NCBI GenBank assembly: GCA_030442035.1
Contig: JAUJEA010000001.1
Span: 62,001 to 126,000 of the forward strand
Source: Splendidivirga corallicola
GTDB lineage: Bacteria > Bacteroidota > Bacteroidia > Cytophagales > Cyclobacteriaceae
Length of the DNA stretch: 64,000 nt
Direction: 5' to 3'
Shown here piece after piece: positions 53,732-62,521 of the stretch. Positions within the stretch are counted from its first letter, which is position 1. The number at the start of each line of letters is the position of its first letter. The notes below the pieces were generated by a model, which worked only from the letters and a program-made list of their open reading frames with translations, had not been told where the DNA came from and ran no database searches. Both the position numbers and the translations under genes were made by a program.

Positions 53732-56700
53732 CTATTCATTTCTTTCTTCCACGGCTATCACATTATCCATTCTGTCTTTGTCAATCATGATAACATAAGG
53801 ATCAATCCCAGCAGATACTGGCTTTTCATTCACAATTACGGATAGTTCAGTAGTATCATTGTTGAAATGATGTTTTTTAAGATAAAGCACTCCCTTAGCA
53901 TCCTGGGCCTGTTTGGGTTTCACGGTGAAAATACCTATCTCAAATTCTTCATCTATTTTCACATGCTTTTCAATACCTAAACCATCTTCTTCATGTTTTT
54001 TGGTCATCACTTTCATATCAACCTTGTATTGACCATCCGCCATTTGTTCGTAGTTCGCCGAAATAACCTTTAAATCGTAAAGCATGATCTTTTTCAACCA
54101 ATCATCAATCAATTGATGATGTTCCTGTGAAGACACTTCATACAATGCATCCAGGAAATCATAAGAATTTGGTGGCGGTTTAGGATAAGCATGGCGAGCA
54201 ATCAGATTCCTTAAGGCCTGATTCATTTTGTCCTCTCCAATTAAATCCTGAATAGCATATACCACTTTCATTCCTTTGCTATAGGCCACAGCCGGATTAA
54301 AATCAACCCTATATAGTGGGGGTTCTTTTTCAAAACTGCGATCCCTCAAATAAAGATCCAGTTCAACATTCATAGCTTTATTGGCCAGACTCTTATCATA
54401 GGTTTTTTCATAGATCATTATTTCAGCATATTGCGCCAGTGTTTCGACCAACATTTGCCGGCCTTCCATTATTTCCGGATCTACTTGTCCCGGCCACCAT
54501 TGATGGGCCATTTCATGGGCAGTAAGTTGTTGCAGTATATCCGGTTCATTCGCATCCCTTAAGTCTGTCACAAATCCCCTGTTTTCCAAAATGTAAATTG
54601 TATTGGGATATGAGGTGGCGGCAAAGCCGGAAGTAAAGGCTGATACCTCCACAAATCTCAAATGTTTATATTGATATGGACCAAATTGACTGATCAGATA
54701 GTCAATAGATTTTTTAGCTGAGTTAAGAAATCGTTGGACGTTATAGGCATGCTCCGGATGATAGTAGATTTCAAGATCAATCCCCTTATGTGTAGTTTTT
54801 TCCATGGCATAAGCAGCAGAAGAAAATGCAAAGCGAAAAGGAATCAATCGGTCCATTTTGTAATGGAAATAATTTCTGTTATTCTCTTTCCACTTTTTTA
54901 TGAGGTTCCCTGAGGTAACAGCTATCTGATCTTCCGAAGTGGAAACAGTTACTTCATAATCAATATAGTCATATGCATCTTTCGTGCTATCAGTTCTCTT
55001 CAGCAATGCAATCCCTTCATCAATCTCAGGCAAGCCTCTTTCTCTCCTGATATCAGGATTGCTTAATTCATTATCCTGATTATAACCGAAATTCGGAAAA
55101 TATCGACTCATCCGAATGAAGGAACCATTTTCAACAATAGCGTTAAACCGGGCATGTCCTTTAAATGGATTCCAGGAAGAGGTAAATTCAAAGTGCATTT
55201 TAATCTCCTCATTGGGCTGAAGCGGTTGTTGAAACTCAAACCAATAGTGACCGAATTCCTCATCTGATTCAATGCGTTTGGCACCGATCATTTCTGCATG
55301 TTCCAAATTCGCCTCCTTACTCAATCCCATGAGTACTTTTTTGACAGGTTGGTCGTGTTTGTTCTTCAAGATATAATAACCTCTAACTTGATAGCTACAC
55401 TTTTCAGGAAAGAGATCTACATCCGCTCTGAGCAGGGTTACTGTCGGTTGTGGTAAGTCTGTGTATTGTTTGTACTTCTCTTCATAAGCCTGACTCCAAT
55501 CATTTCTGGATTCATTTGTTTCATATTCACTTAAAACATTGGTATTAAAGTAAATGAGGCTCCCACTTGAAATAAAAACCAATACACAAATCACTGCCAA
55601 AACTTTTCCTAAAGTTCCTAATTGCAAAGTCAACAATTTCAATCTTTGCATAAACCCATTTTCTTTCCCTCTTTTCCATAGTCCGTAAGTCAGTAATCCA
55701 AATAGCATACCCAGTGCCCCCCAGTAAATCATGATCCAATGAAATGCTTTTGCATACTGTCCAAAACCATTCATGCCGGAGTATTCAACAAAAGAAAAAT
55801 GAGCTGCATACCGTAACATGATATGACGAATGCCAAACAATCCTCCAATGACAGAACCGGTTATCAAAACAACAATGCCGGTAATGGCCATGCCCAGGTA
55901 TTTGTTAGGAATAAGCGATTGAATAAAAAGGGCCAGCGCAGCAATCAAAAGAAAGGGCATTCCAGAATAGTAGAATAGTGATAGGTATAATGGTAAATCC
56001 AGGTTAAAGTAGCCCTTGCTAAGCTGTATAAGTATACCGATAACAATACTTGTAAAGAGCAGGATACCGGGAACCGTAATGAGCGCAATGTATTTCGAAA
56101 TAAAGAAGGACACATTGGAAGCAGGTGTGGCATCTTCTATTTCATCGATTTGTAGTGTACGATTTCTCCAGATTTGTTCACTGCTGTAAAAAATAATGAC
56201 AGCTACACCAAAAAAGGAAATTACTTCAATGATATCGGAAATGATATCTCCTGTCAACGGATAACTTGGGGAGATTCTTGCACCACCATCAATACCTGCT
56301 AGCGTCTCAGAGCCAATTAAAAAAATCCACAATAAGATGATCACTAGAAATGATAAGCTTTTTGTAATGGTTTGGATTTCCATTCTTGTCAGGGACAAGA
56401 GAGCCTTCCATTGTGCCAGAACCCGGTTTGGGAATGTTGAAACCGGTATATATTTTTTTAATGCCTCCAATGGTTCCTTTTTTATTTCTTTCTTCTTACT
56501 TCGGAACCTTTCGGACGATCTGAAAGAAAATAGCTTGTAACTTATGACCAATATTGTGATGGAAAAAAGAGTCCAGATCAAACGATTGATTAGCAGATTA
56601 CCTTTTAGGGCAATAAGCTGTGTATTTTTTTCCAGAACTGTCCAATAGCGTGTCTGTTCAAAATAGGCGGCTATGCCAAAAGGGTCCAATTTTGCCGCCA

Positions 56701-57325
56701 TTGAGATAGCCTCAGCAGTTGCGGGTAAGGATTGAGCCATTAAAGGGGAGTTGGAAAATATGGAACCAACAATGTATAATACATAAATGAATAATCCTCC
56801 CAGGTAAACTGCTATCCGGTTTTTGGTTAAGGTGGCTATTAAAAAAACAAGAGAGCCACAAAAAAGCATATTAGGAAGTGCTATTACCATTAAGGGCCAT
56901 ACATAAAATAGTAAATTGATCGGGCCTACTTTCTCAGCCTGCAGCCAGGGGGCAAAGCTGCTTAAGAAAATACCCAAAGTTGTGAAACTAAAAACAGCCA
57001 TGGATGCCAGGAACGTTCCCGAAAATCTGCTGAACAAGAATTGGAATTTGCTAACAGGGGTCGCATAAATGATCCCGGTCATTTTGTGCTCGTTATCTTT
57101 CAACATGGCATTGGCACAAAATATCGTAATAACAAAGGTAGAGCCCAATGAGATTAGGCCCGTGATATGACTAATCATGTAGGAAGAATTCATATAAATA
57201 TTAGGAATTCTGATGCCGGCAGCTGAAGCCATGAATCCAAAGAAAAGAAACGCCCCTGCTCCAACAAAGAACAAAACTTTTCCCGTATGATACCGCCATT
57301 CAAATTTTATGAGTTTAGCTAACAT
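53732..57325 (-). CDS. ABC-2 type permease fused to M1-family metallopeptidase
   Basis: From the ATG at 57325 the product has 1197 residues. The first about 610 residues carry two ABC-2-like sets of membrane spans (HTGKVLFFVGAGAFLFFGFM, VFVITIFCAN; then SLSFLVIILLWIFLIG). Residues about 650-1197 form an M1 aminopeptidase fold with the zinc motif HEMAHQWW (His937, Glu938, His941) and Glu961 as likely third ligand, one residue further along than the usual spacing. GFAATSYPNTIYI takes the place of the exopeptidase GAMEN. The ABC ATPase gene ends five bases before this start, so together they form an exporter with an attached peptidase domain. The frame runs upstream to 57508, but that part overlaps the ATPase gene and has no family features. 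Confidence 0.88.
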   Translation of the reverse strand: MLAKLIKFEWRYHTGKVLFFVGAGAFLFFGFMASAAGIRIPNIYMNSSYMISHITGLISLGSTFVITIFCANAMLKDNEHKMTGIIYATPVSKFQFLFSRFSGTFLASMAVFSFTTLGIFLSSFAPWLQAEKVGPINLLFYVWPLMVIALPNMLFCGSLVFLIATLTKNRIAVYLGGLFIYVLYIVGSIFSNSPLMAQSLPATAEAISMAAKLDPFGIAAYFEQTRYWTVLEKNTQLIALKGNLLINRLIWTLFSITILVISYKLFSFRSSERFRSKKKEIKKEPLEALKKYIPVSTFPNRVLAQWKALLSLTRMEIQTITKSLSFLVIILLWIFLIGSETLAGIDGGARISPSYPLTGDIISDIIEVISFFGVAVIIFYSSEQIWRNRTLQIDEIEDATPASNVSFFISKYIALITVPGILLFTSIVIGILIQLSKGYFNLDLPLYLSLFYYSGMPFLLIAALALFIQSLIPNKYLGMAITGIVVLITGSVIGGLFGIRHIMLRYAAHFSFVEYSGMNGFGQYAKAFHWIMIYWGALGMLFGLLTYGLWKRGKENGFMQRLKLLTLQLGTLGKVLAVICVLVFISSGSLIYFNTNVLSEYETNESRNDWSQAYEEKYKQYTDLPQPTVTLLRADVDLFPEKCSYQVRGYYILKNKHDQPVKKVLMGLSKEANLEHAEMIGAKRIESDEEFGHYWFEFQQPLQPNEEIKMHFEFTSSWNPFKGHARFNAIVENGSFIRMSRYFPNFGYNQDNELSNPDIRRERGLPEIDEGIALLKRTDSTKDAYDYIDYEVTVSTSEDQIAVTSGNLIKKWKENNRNYFHYKMDRLIPFRFAFSSAAYAMEKTTHKGIDLEIYYHPEHAYNVQRFLNSAKKSIDYLISQFGPYQYKHLRFVEVSAFTSGFAATSYPNTIYILENRGFVTDLRDANEPDILQQLTAHEMAHQWWPGQVDPEIMEGRQMLVETLAQYAEIMIYEKTYDKSLANKAMNVELDLYLRDRSFEKEPPLYRVDFNPAVAYSKGMKVVYAIQDLIGEDKMNQALRNLIARHAYPKPPPNSYDFLDALYEVSSQEHHQLIDDWLKKIMLYDLKVISANYEQMADGQYKVDMKVMTKKHEEDGLGIEKHVKIDEEFEIGIFTVKPKQAQDAKGVLYLKKHHFNNDTTELSVIVNEKPVSAGIDPYVIMIDKDRMDNVIAVEERNE

Positions 57326-57329
57326 AGTC

Positions 57330-58217
57330 TTAACAATTAACCGATTGTTGATCGAACAGAATAGAAAAATACACGTCTTCCAGTCCCGGCTCGTGTGTTT
57401 GAAAGCCTTGTCCGGGATCGTCATCGGATAACACATGGATCTGTGTTTCGCCCGCAAAAAGCCTGGTGGAAATAACTGTATAAGCTGCCTTGTGTGCTTC
57501 CAGGGCATCTTTGGAAATTGCCTTTTCCCAGATCTTTCCCCGTAAATCTTTAATTAATTGTCTTGGCTCTCCTTCCAGAACCAATCCGCCTTCGGACATA
57601 ATGGCCATTCTGGTACATAGGTCCCGTACGTCCTCCACAATATGGGTCGACAACAATACAATGATGTTCTCTCCTATTTCGCTTAACAAATTGTGGAAGC
57701 GATTTCTTTCTTCGGGATCCAGCCCTGCGGTTGGTTCATCCACAATGATCAATTGTGGATCTCCTAACAAAGCCTGCGCAATACCAAACCGTTGTCTCAT
57801 ACCCCCGGAAAAAGTGCTGACAACCTTTTTCCTGTCCTGGTACAAATTGGTCTGCTGTAGCAGTGCCTCTATCTGTTCTTTTCTTTCTCGATTATCCAGT
57901 ATACCCTTCAGTATGGCTAAGTGATCCAATAACCGATAAGCTGAAATTTTAGGATACACACCGAATTCCTGAGGTAAATAGCCCAGTTGGCGGCGAATGG
58001 CCGACGGATCTTTGATCACATCATTTCCATTAAATGATATCGAACCTTCATCAGGTTCCTGCAAAGCTGCGATTGTCCGCATAAGTGTGGATTTCCCAGC
58101 TCCATTTGGGCCTAATAATCCAAACATTCCATTGGTTATTGTAACCGAAACATCATCCAATGCTTTGACACCATTGGCGTACGTTTTATTGATATTATTT
58201 ATAATGAGTTCATTCAT
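57330..58217 (-). CDS. ABC transporter ATP-binding protein
   Basis: From the ATG at 58217 the product has 295 residues: Walker A GPNGAGKST (about residues 37-45), signature FSGGMRQRFG, Walker B LIIVDEPTAGLD, and a switch His in LLSTHIVED. The C-terminal extension (LEGEPRQLIKDLRGK and onward) is typical of ABC-2 exporters. It powers the permease/peptidase fusion encoded next (4-base gap). An upstream in-frame ATG at 58265 would add 16 residues with no conserved features and nearly reach the CPBP gene. Cytosolic peripheral subunit. Confidence 0.94.
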   Translation of the reverse strand: MNELIINNINKTYANGVKALDDVSVTITNGMFGLLGPNGAGKSTLMRTIAALQEPDEGSISFNGNDVIKDPSAIRRQLGYLPQEFGVYPKISAYRLLDHLAILKGILDNRERKEQIEALLQQTNLYQDRKKVVSTFSGGMRQRFGIAQALLGDPQLIIVDEPTAGLDPEERNRFHNLLSEIGENIIVLLSTHIVEDVRDLCTRMAIMSEGGLVLEGEPRQLIKDLRGKIWEKAISKDALEAHKAAYTVISTRLFAGETQIHVLSDDDPGQGFQTHEPGLEDVYFSILFDQQSVNC

Positions 58218-58301
58218 AATTTTATATGTTGAGATAATTTTAGTTGAATCAAGCTTTAGGCACACAATATGTTTTTGGAAGATGGGTGGCTTCCACAGGC
58301 G

Positions 58302-59123
58302 TTAAAAGGAGATTCTTTCCTTTATCTTTTCAGGCTTTATTTTTTTCATTTGAATTAAGCCAAATATGAGAAAGGGCATGAGGACAAGGATTACCATAAG
58401 TTCTCCGGTCTGTGAACCTTGTTCCACCACTTGAGCTTCCAGGTTTTGGTCAGGACCTTCAAGATCCTCAAAAGATGAAAAGAAATCGATGAGGCCATGT
58501 ATGATGGCAATCGGATAGAGCTTGTTGGTTCTTAACAATAAGGCGCCAAACATAACTCCTAAGCAAATAGCAGCTCCCACCTGACCGATTTCTGCACATA
58601 TGCTACCATTCCGGACGATCAAATGGAGTAATCCAAAAATGACAGAGGACACAATGACGCTTATTAGAATGCCATTTTTTTTATCTGTGAAGTACTTAAT
58701 AAGCCGAGCCTGCATAAGTCCTCTAATGGCACATTCCTCAAAAAATCCAATGGACAAAGACCAGATTAAAAGCCATAACAAGTCGATTGAAAAAGCTTGA
58801 GTGGCATCTAATTCAAACACATTGGTTCCCAACAGTAAAACCAAAATGGCCGGGACAATTAACAACTTTTTGTTTTGAAGCGGTAATTTCCCTAGTCCGG
58901 CCAATTCATTTAAAGAGCGTCTTTTAATGAACCACACAAGGCTAATGAATATCGTTGTGTTGACTAATATATCACCGATCCACCTTGCTCTCATGGCCAT
59001 GATATCAAGGCTTTCAAGCAGAGGGCGCAATGCTATCTTTAAGTAGATGGAAAGAACTATCAGGACGGAAACACCTGTCACCAAAAATATGGTAGATCGT
59101 AAATCGTTTCTTGAGGGATTCAT
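58302..59123 (-). CDS. CPBP-family intramembrane glutamic endopeptidase
   Basis: The 273-residue polytopic protein has about eight spans and the CPBP (Abi) catalytic motif EExxxR as Glu129, Glu130 and Arg134 (FFEECAIRGLMQARL), followed by the second motif FGLLHLIV with His and the third around GVMFGALLLRTNKLYPIAIIHGLIDFF. CPBP proteins include CAAX-processing proteases and bacteriocin-immunity-like proteins. It is encoded 85 bp upstream of the ABC ATPase start, on the same strand, suggesting that it processes or protects against the exported material. ATG at 59123. Confidence 0.88.
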   Translation of the reverse strand: MNPSRNDLRSTIFLVTGVSVLIVLSIYLKIALRPLLESLDIMAMRARWIGDILVNTTIFISLVWFIKRRSLNELAGLGKLPLQNKKLLIVPAILVLLLGTNVFELDATQAFSIDLLWLLIWSLSIGFFEECAIRGLMQARLIKYFTDKKNGILISVIVSSVIFGLLHLIVRNGSICAEIGQVGAAICLGVMFGALLLRTNKLYPIAIIHGLIDFFSSFEDLEGPDQNLEAQVVEQGSQTGELMVILVLMPFLIFGLIQMKKIKPEKIKERISF

Positions 59124-59152
59124 GATAAATTATATGTAGTCTCCTTGTGTAT

Positions 59153-59350
59153 TTATTTTATCCGGAACCTTAACCGCGATATCAGGAATGTCAGACATAG
59201 TGATAAGGGGAGCCCAAGAAAAATGGAGAATTCCAGGAATTCATCAACACCAAAATTTGGTTCGTAAAAAGGGACCAATATGCCTCCAATGAATAGTGCC
59301 CCCATCAAAACGATCATTGACAAAATGACCTCTATTTTTGCTTTTTCCAT
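59153..59350 (-). CDS. small two-span membrane protein
   Basis: From the ATG at 59350 the product has 65 residues (MEKAKIEVILSMIVLMGALF); an ATG at 59386 would give 77. It has two hydrophobic spans (about 6-25 and 37-56) and a basic tail (ISRLRFRIK). I recognise no family. It lies 29 bp upstream of the CPBP gene on the same strand and is probably the first gene of the ABC/CPBP unit, perhaps as a small accessory or immunity-type membrane protein. Confidence 0.6.
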   Translation of the reverse strand: MEKAKIEVILSMIVLMGALFIGGILVPFYEPNFGVDEFLEFSIFLGLPLSLCLTFLISRLRFRIK

Positions 59351-59386
59351 TTGCATATAGATTAAGTGATAACTAACTGGATTCAT

Positions 59387-60012
59387 TCAAAATTTCGATC
59401 GAAGGTATCTGCGATGTAAAAGGAGCGCAATTTTTAATGATGAAGGTTCAATGTTTCATGATGAAGGAAAGGTTCACAATTAATTTGAGTATAGAAAGAT
59501 CAACTGCCGGATCTGTCATTCAAAAGATCCTCCCCGTCCTCCAGGAATTTTCCGAATGAAATGAGGGAAATATCCGGGATCTCCTGGCTAGCAACAAAAG
59601 GTGGAATTTGTTCAAAAACCATTTTGCGCCTCATTGGGAGATCCCTAATCTCCGCTACGTTTCGCTAGGGATGACGTAGGGCTGTTTTATGTTGGTGAGT
59701 ACTTCTATTGATACCAACGGATGTTTCATCTATGTCCGCCTATATATCGAAACAAAGAAATAAGTACTTGCAATCCTATTTCTTACTGGCGCGGATGTTT
59801 GTATCCGTGTCTATCTATGGCCAAAGAACTGAAGTAAGGGTTTGTAACCCAATTTTTTTGATGACAAGAGATCAATACTTCAGCTTTACATTTGCTTTCA
59901 TCATGACAAATCATACTTTCATCATTTAAATTTGTCAGGAACACCATGCTTTTATCTTTTTGAACATTTTAGCATGCTGTCTTTTAAACACAATCGAAAT
60001 ACCATGCGACTT
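59387..60012. other. intergenic region with palindromic repeat and a possible short frame
   Basis: No gene is well supported. A 40-residue ATG frame at 59437-59559 on the plus strand (MKERFTINLSIERSTAGSV within it) is preceded by AAAGGAG about 12 bases upstream, uncommon in this window, and may be a small gene. A palindromic repeat lies at 59632-59680. The frame at 59708-59929 has no protein-like features. The last part leads into the AACACTTTAA repeat at 60013. Confidence 0.35.
59632..59680. repeat. GAGATCCCT...AGGGATGACG palindromic repeat
   Basis: ATCCCTA (59641-59647) and TAGGGAT (59666-59672) form a 7-bp stem around an 18-nt loop, preceded by GGGAG and followed by GACG. The same pattern, GAGATCCCTGC and GCAGGAATAACG, occurs at 44971-44997 inside the MITE-like element, so this is a dispersed palindromic repeat. 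Confidence 0.55.
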
Positions 60013-60069
60013 TAGCACTTTAACACTTTAGCACTTTAACACCCTATCACCTTGACACTTCAACACTTC
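60013..60069 (+). repeat. CACTTTAACA tandem-like repeat upstream of and into the kinase start
   Basis: At least five near copies of CACTTTAACA or CACTTCAACA follow one another at an 8- to 10-bp interval. They end inside the first codons of the histidine kinase frame, which uses a TTG start. This is the longest array of the dispersed AACACTTTAA family in the window. Confidence 0.7.
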
Positions 60070-61554
60070 AAAAAACATATTGACCATTTTTTCCTAAAGC
60101 ATGATACCTGGATGTTTATCGTAGCGATTCTGGGAATTAGTATTACTCAGGTTGAAATGAAATCGTCGGAAGCCTGGAGCGTGTATTTATCCCATATAGT
60201 GACAATTACCATTGCTACTCTGCCGATATTGACAGTGGTTTGGTACAAACAGGTTTTGAAAGCCAGATTTAGAATATTGATATATCTTGTCATATGGACT
60301 GGTATATTTATCATCTACCCCATATTATTAGCGACAGCCGGACGGTTCTGGCATGAAAGTTTCCTTTTCATCACCACCTCTGAAGAGTTCTTTGTTATTG
60401 TTGGTCTTGTTTTCTTTTATCTGGAAATTGGCATTGAGATCAACCGTTATTTACCGGCAAAAATTCCTCAGGCCAAGGGCTTCAAGCGAATAAATTTTGA
60501 AAAAGCCATGGTCGTTGTGCTTTTTCTTTGGGCGCTACTCCTTGCACTTTTTGCTGCCTCCAATATCGAACAGTTTCGCAATGATTATCTTGTTGATATT
60601 AGTATCGATTTGAAGGAGGTAATAAAAAATTTCTTCCCGATGCTTGGTATTACCATTCAACTCTTTATCAGCTACCTGGCAGGTTTTTCTTTTTACCTCA
60701 TCAACCGCTACTTTTTGTTTCCCAGGCTTTTGAAGCAAAGAGGGATTCTGGTCTATGCAATGGGTGTTGGAGGGACCATTCTCCTACTGTATCCTGTTTT
60801 AGCAGAAATTATTATAGCACTGCCTGTCAGTCAAAACGTGAATCCTATTGTTCCCAGCGAAAGTATTTATGCGTTTGAGGACATCAATGGTCTGGTAGCT
60901 TTAGGGATCATGGGCATAAGTCTTCCGGTAATTTTGGTCATTGACTGGTTTAAGCAGAACAGTGAAATTGAATCATTGGGAAAACAGAAAGCCGAAACCG
61001 AGCTTAGTTTATTAAAACAACAAATGAATCCTCATTTTTTTTTCAATACACTCAATAATCTGTATGCTTTAAGTCTGGCTAAATCTGAAAGTACTCCCGA
61101 GGTAATCTTACAGCTTTCAGAGCTGATGCGCTATGTCATTTATGAGGGGAAAGAAAAAAAAGTTTTATTAATGCAGGAAGTAAAGTACATCGAAGATTAT
61201 ATCAATCTTCAACAAATCCGATTACACAAAAAGCCAGACCTTCGTTTTGAAAAAGATATTGAAGACAAAACGGTAAAAATCCCACCGCTATTGCTTATTG
61301 TATTTGTGGAAAATGCCTTTAAGCATGGAATCGAACCCTCGGAGGGCGAGCGTTTTTTACACATGAAATTGCATTGTACCAAAGAAAGCCTAACTTTCTC
61401 CTGCAAAAACTCCTTTGAGAGAATGAACCCGGGGAAAGGGATAGGCCTTGAAAATTTAAAACGGAGATTGGCATTACTTTTTCCCAACAAACATGAGTTA
61501 AATTTGATACAAACAAAAAACACATTCGAAGCTAAATTAACACTCCACTTTTAA
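60052..61554 (+). CDS. LytS-type sensor histidine kinase
   Basis: With the TTG start at 60052 the product has 500 residues, six to eight hydrophobic spans (about 18-310) and a PF06580-type kinase domain with the phospho-acceptor His328 in NPHFFFNTLNNLYALSL. The N-box is FVENAFKHGI and the Gly box GIGLENLKRRL. The start is uncertain: the TTG sits inside the CACTTCAACA repeats, and the next Met (60112) would cut into the first span. It is followed after 37 bases by its LytTR partner. The signal is unknown. This kinase has more spans than the one at 41681 and so senses something different. Confidence 0.9.
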   Translation: MTLQHFKKHIDHFFLKHDTWMFIVAILGISITQVEMKSSEAWSVYLSHIVTITIATLPILTVVWYKQVLKARFRILIYLVIWTGIFIIYPILLATAGRFWHESFLFITTSEEFFVIVGLVFFYLEIGIEINRYLPAKIPQAKGFKRINFEKAMVVVLFLWALLLALFAASNIEQFRNDYLVDISIDLKEVIKNFFPMLGITIQLFISYLAGFSFYLINRYFLFPRLLKQRGILVYAMGVGGTILLLYPVLAEIIIALPVSQNVNPIVPSESIYAFEDINGLVALGIMGISLPVILVIDWFKQNSEIESLGKQKAETELSLLKQQMNPHFFFNTLNNLYALSLAKSESTPEVILQLSELMRYVIYEGKEKKVLLMQEVKYIEDYINLQQIRLHKKPDLRFEKDIEDKTVKIPPLLLIVFVENAFKHGIEPSEGERFLHMKLHCTKESLTFSCKNSFERMNPGKGIGLENLKRRLALLFPNKHELNLIQTKNTFEAKLTLHF

Positions 61555-61591
61555 ACTGTATCAGAAAAGATCCCAACACATTAACATTAAA

Positions 61592-62314
61592 ATGCACCTA
61601 AAAGCGCTGATCATCGACGACGAACCATTAGCCCATGATGTTATCCTGAGATATGTCGATGATGTGGATTTCCTGGAGATCGTTGGACAGTGTTATCTGG
61701 CTACCGAGGCATTGGTATTTCTTAGAAAACAGCCGGTAGATCTTATTTTCCTGGATATTCAAATGCCTAAGTTGATGGGGTTGGATTTTTTAAGGACCTT
61801 AAATCACAAGCCCATTGTGATCATCACTTCGGCCTTCAAAGAGCATGCCCTGGAAAGTTATGAATTGGATGTCTGCGATTATCTTCTAAAACCATTCCGG
61901 TTCGATAGATTCCTGAAAGCGGTGAATAAAGCTATGGAAACACATCAGTTCAAAAACCAATCTTTTATGGCCCCTCCCGACAATGATGTTTCTCAAAATG
62001 AACAGGATCCGGAATTTTTATTTATCAAATCTGATAAACGATTGGTGCAGGTAAACATCCATGATATTCAGTATTTGGAAAGTTATGGTAATTATGTAAA
62101 AGTTTGGCAGGGAAAAGAATATCTACTTACGCCCAGAACACTGACCAGTTTCGAGGAGCAATTGTCCAATGAAATTTTCATACGTGTCCATAAGTCCTTC
62201 ATAGTGAATAAAAATCACGTTGATTATCTGGAAGGAAATATGGTGATTTTGAAAAGTGGTGTGAGTATATCTGTTGGGAAAAATTATCGGGATGTGTTTA
62301 AGAGGTTTTTCTGA
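61592..62314 (+). CDS. LytTR-family response regulator
   Basis: The 240-residue regulator has a receiver domain (residues 3-120) with IIDDE, phospho-acceptor Asp55 in FLDIQMPK, the conserved Lys in DYLLKPFRF, and a LytTR DNA-binding domain at about 140-240 (FIKSDKRLVQVNIHDIQYLE, FIRVHKSFIVNKNHVDYLEG). It works with the sensor kinase just upstream (37-base gap). The regulator at 42730 is a paralogue. Target genes are not evident; the TPR lipoprotein downstream is a candidate only by position. Confidence 0.94.
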   Translation: MHLKALIIDDEPLAHDVILRYVDDVDFLEIVGQCYLATEALVFLRKQPVDLIFLDIQMPKLMGLDFLRTLNHKPIVIITSAFKEHALESYELDVCDYLLKPFRFDRFLKAVNKAMETHQFKNQSFMAPPDNDVSQNEQDPEFLFIKSDKRLVQVNIHDIQYLESYGNYVKVWQGKEYLLTPRTLTSFEEQLSNEIFIRVHKSFIVNKNHVDYLEGNMVILKSGVSISVGKNYRDVFKRFF

Positions 62315-62521
62315 GGTACTACGATTTAGATACGTTCGATGTCTTTAGTACATTGAACCTCAGAAGTTTTATTCGTTGTTAATAATTACGGAACTGGCAA
62401 ACAGAGGTCTAAAGTGAAAAATACTTCTGGCAACTAGAATCAAAAAAGACAACAAGTCAACCAAAACAAATTCGATAAATATTTTTTCATTCGAATTTTA
62501 TAACTAAGTTTATAGTTGACT

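Noticed and set aside
57326-57508. 61-residue N-terminal extension of the ABC-2/M1 fusion
   Set aside because: It overlaps the 3' end of the ABC ATPase gene in another phase and has no family features.
59708-59929. 73-codon frame on the plus strand
   Set aside because: Composition does not look like protein and it overlaps a small inverted repeat; no motif seen.
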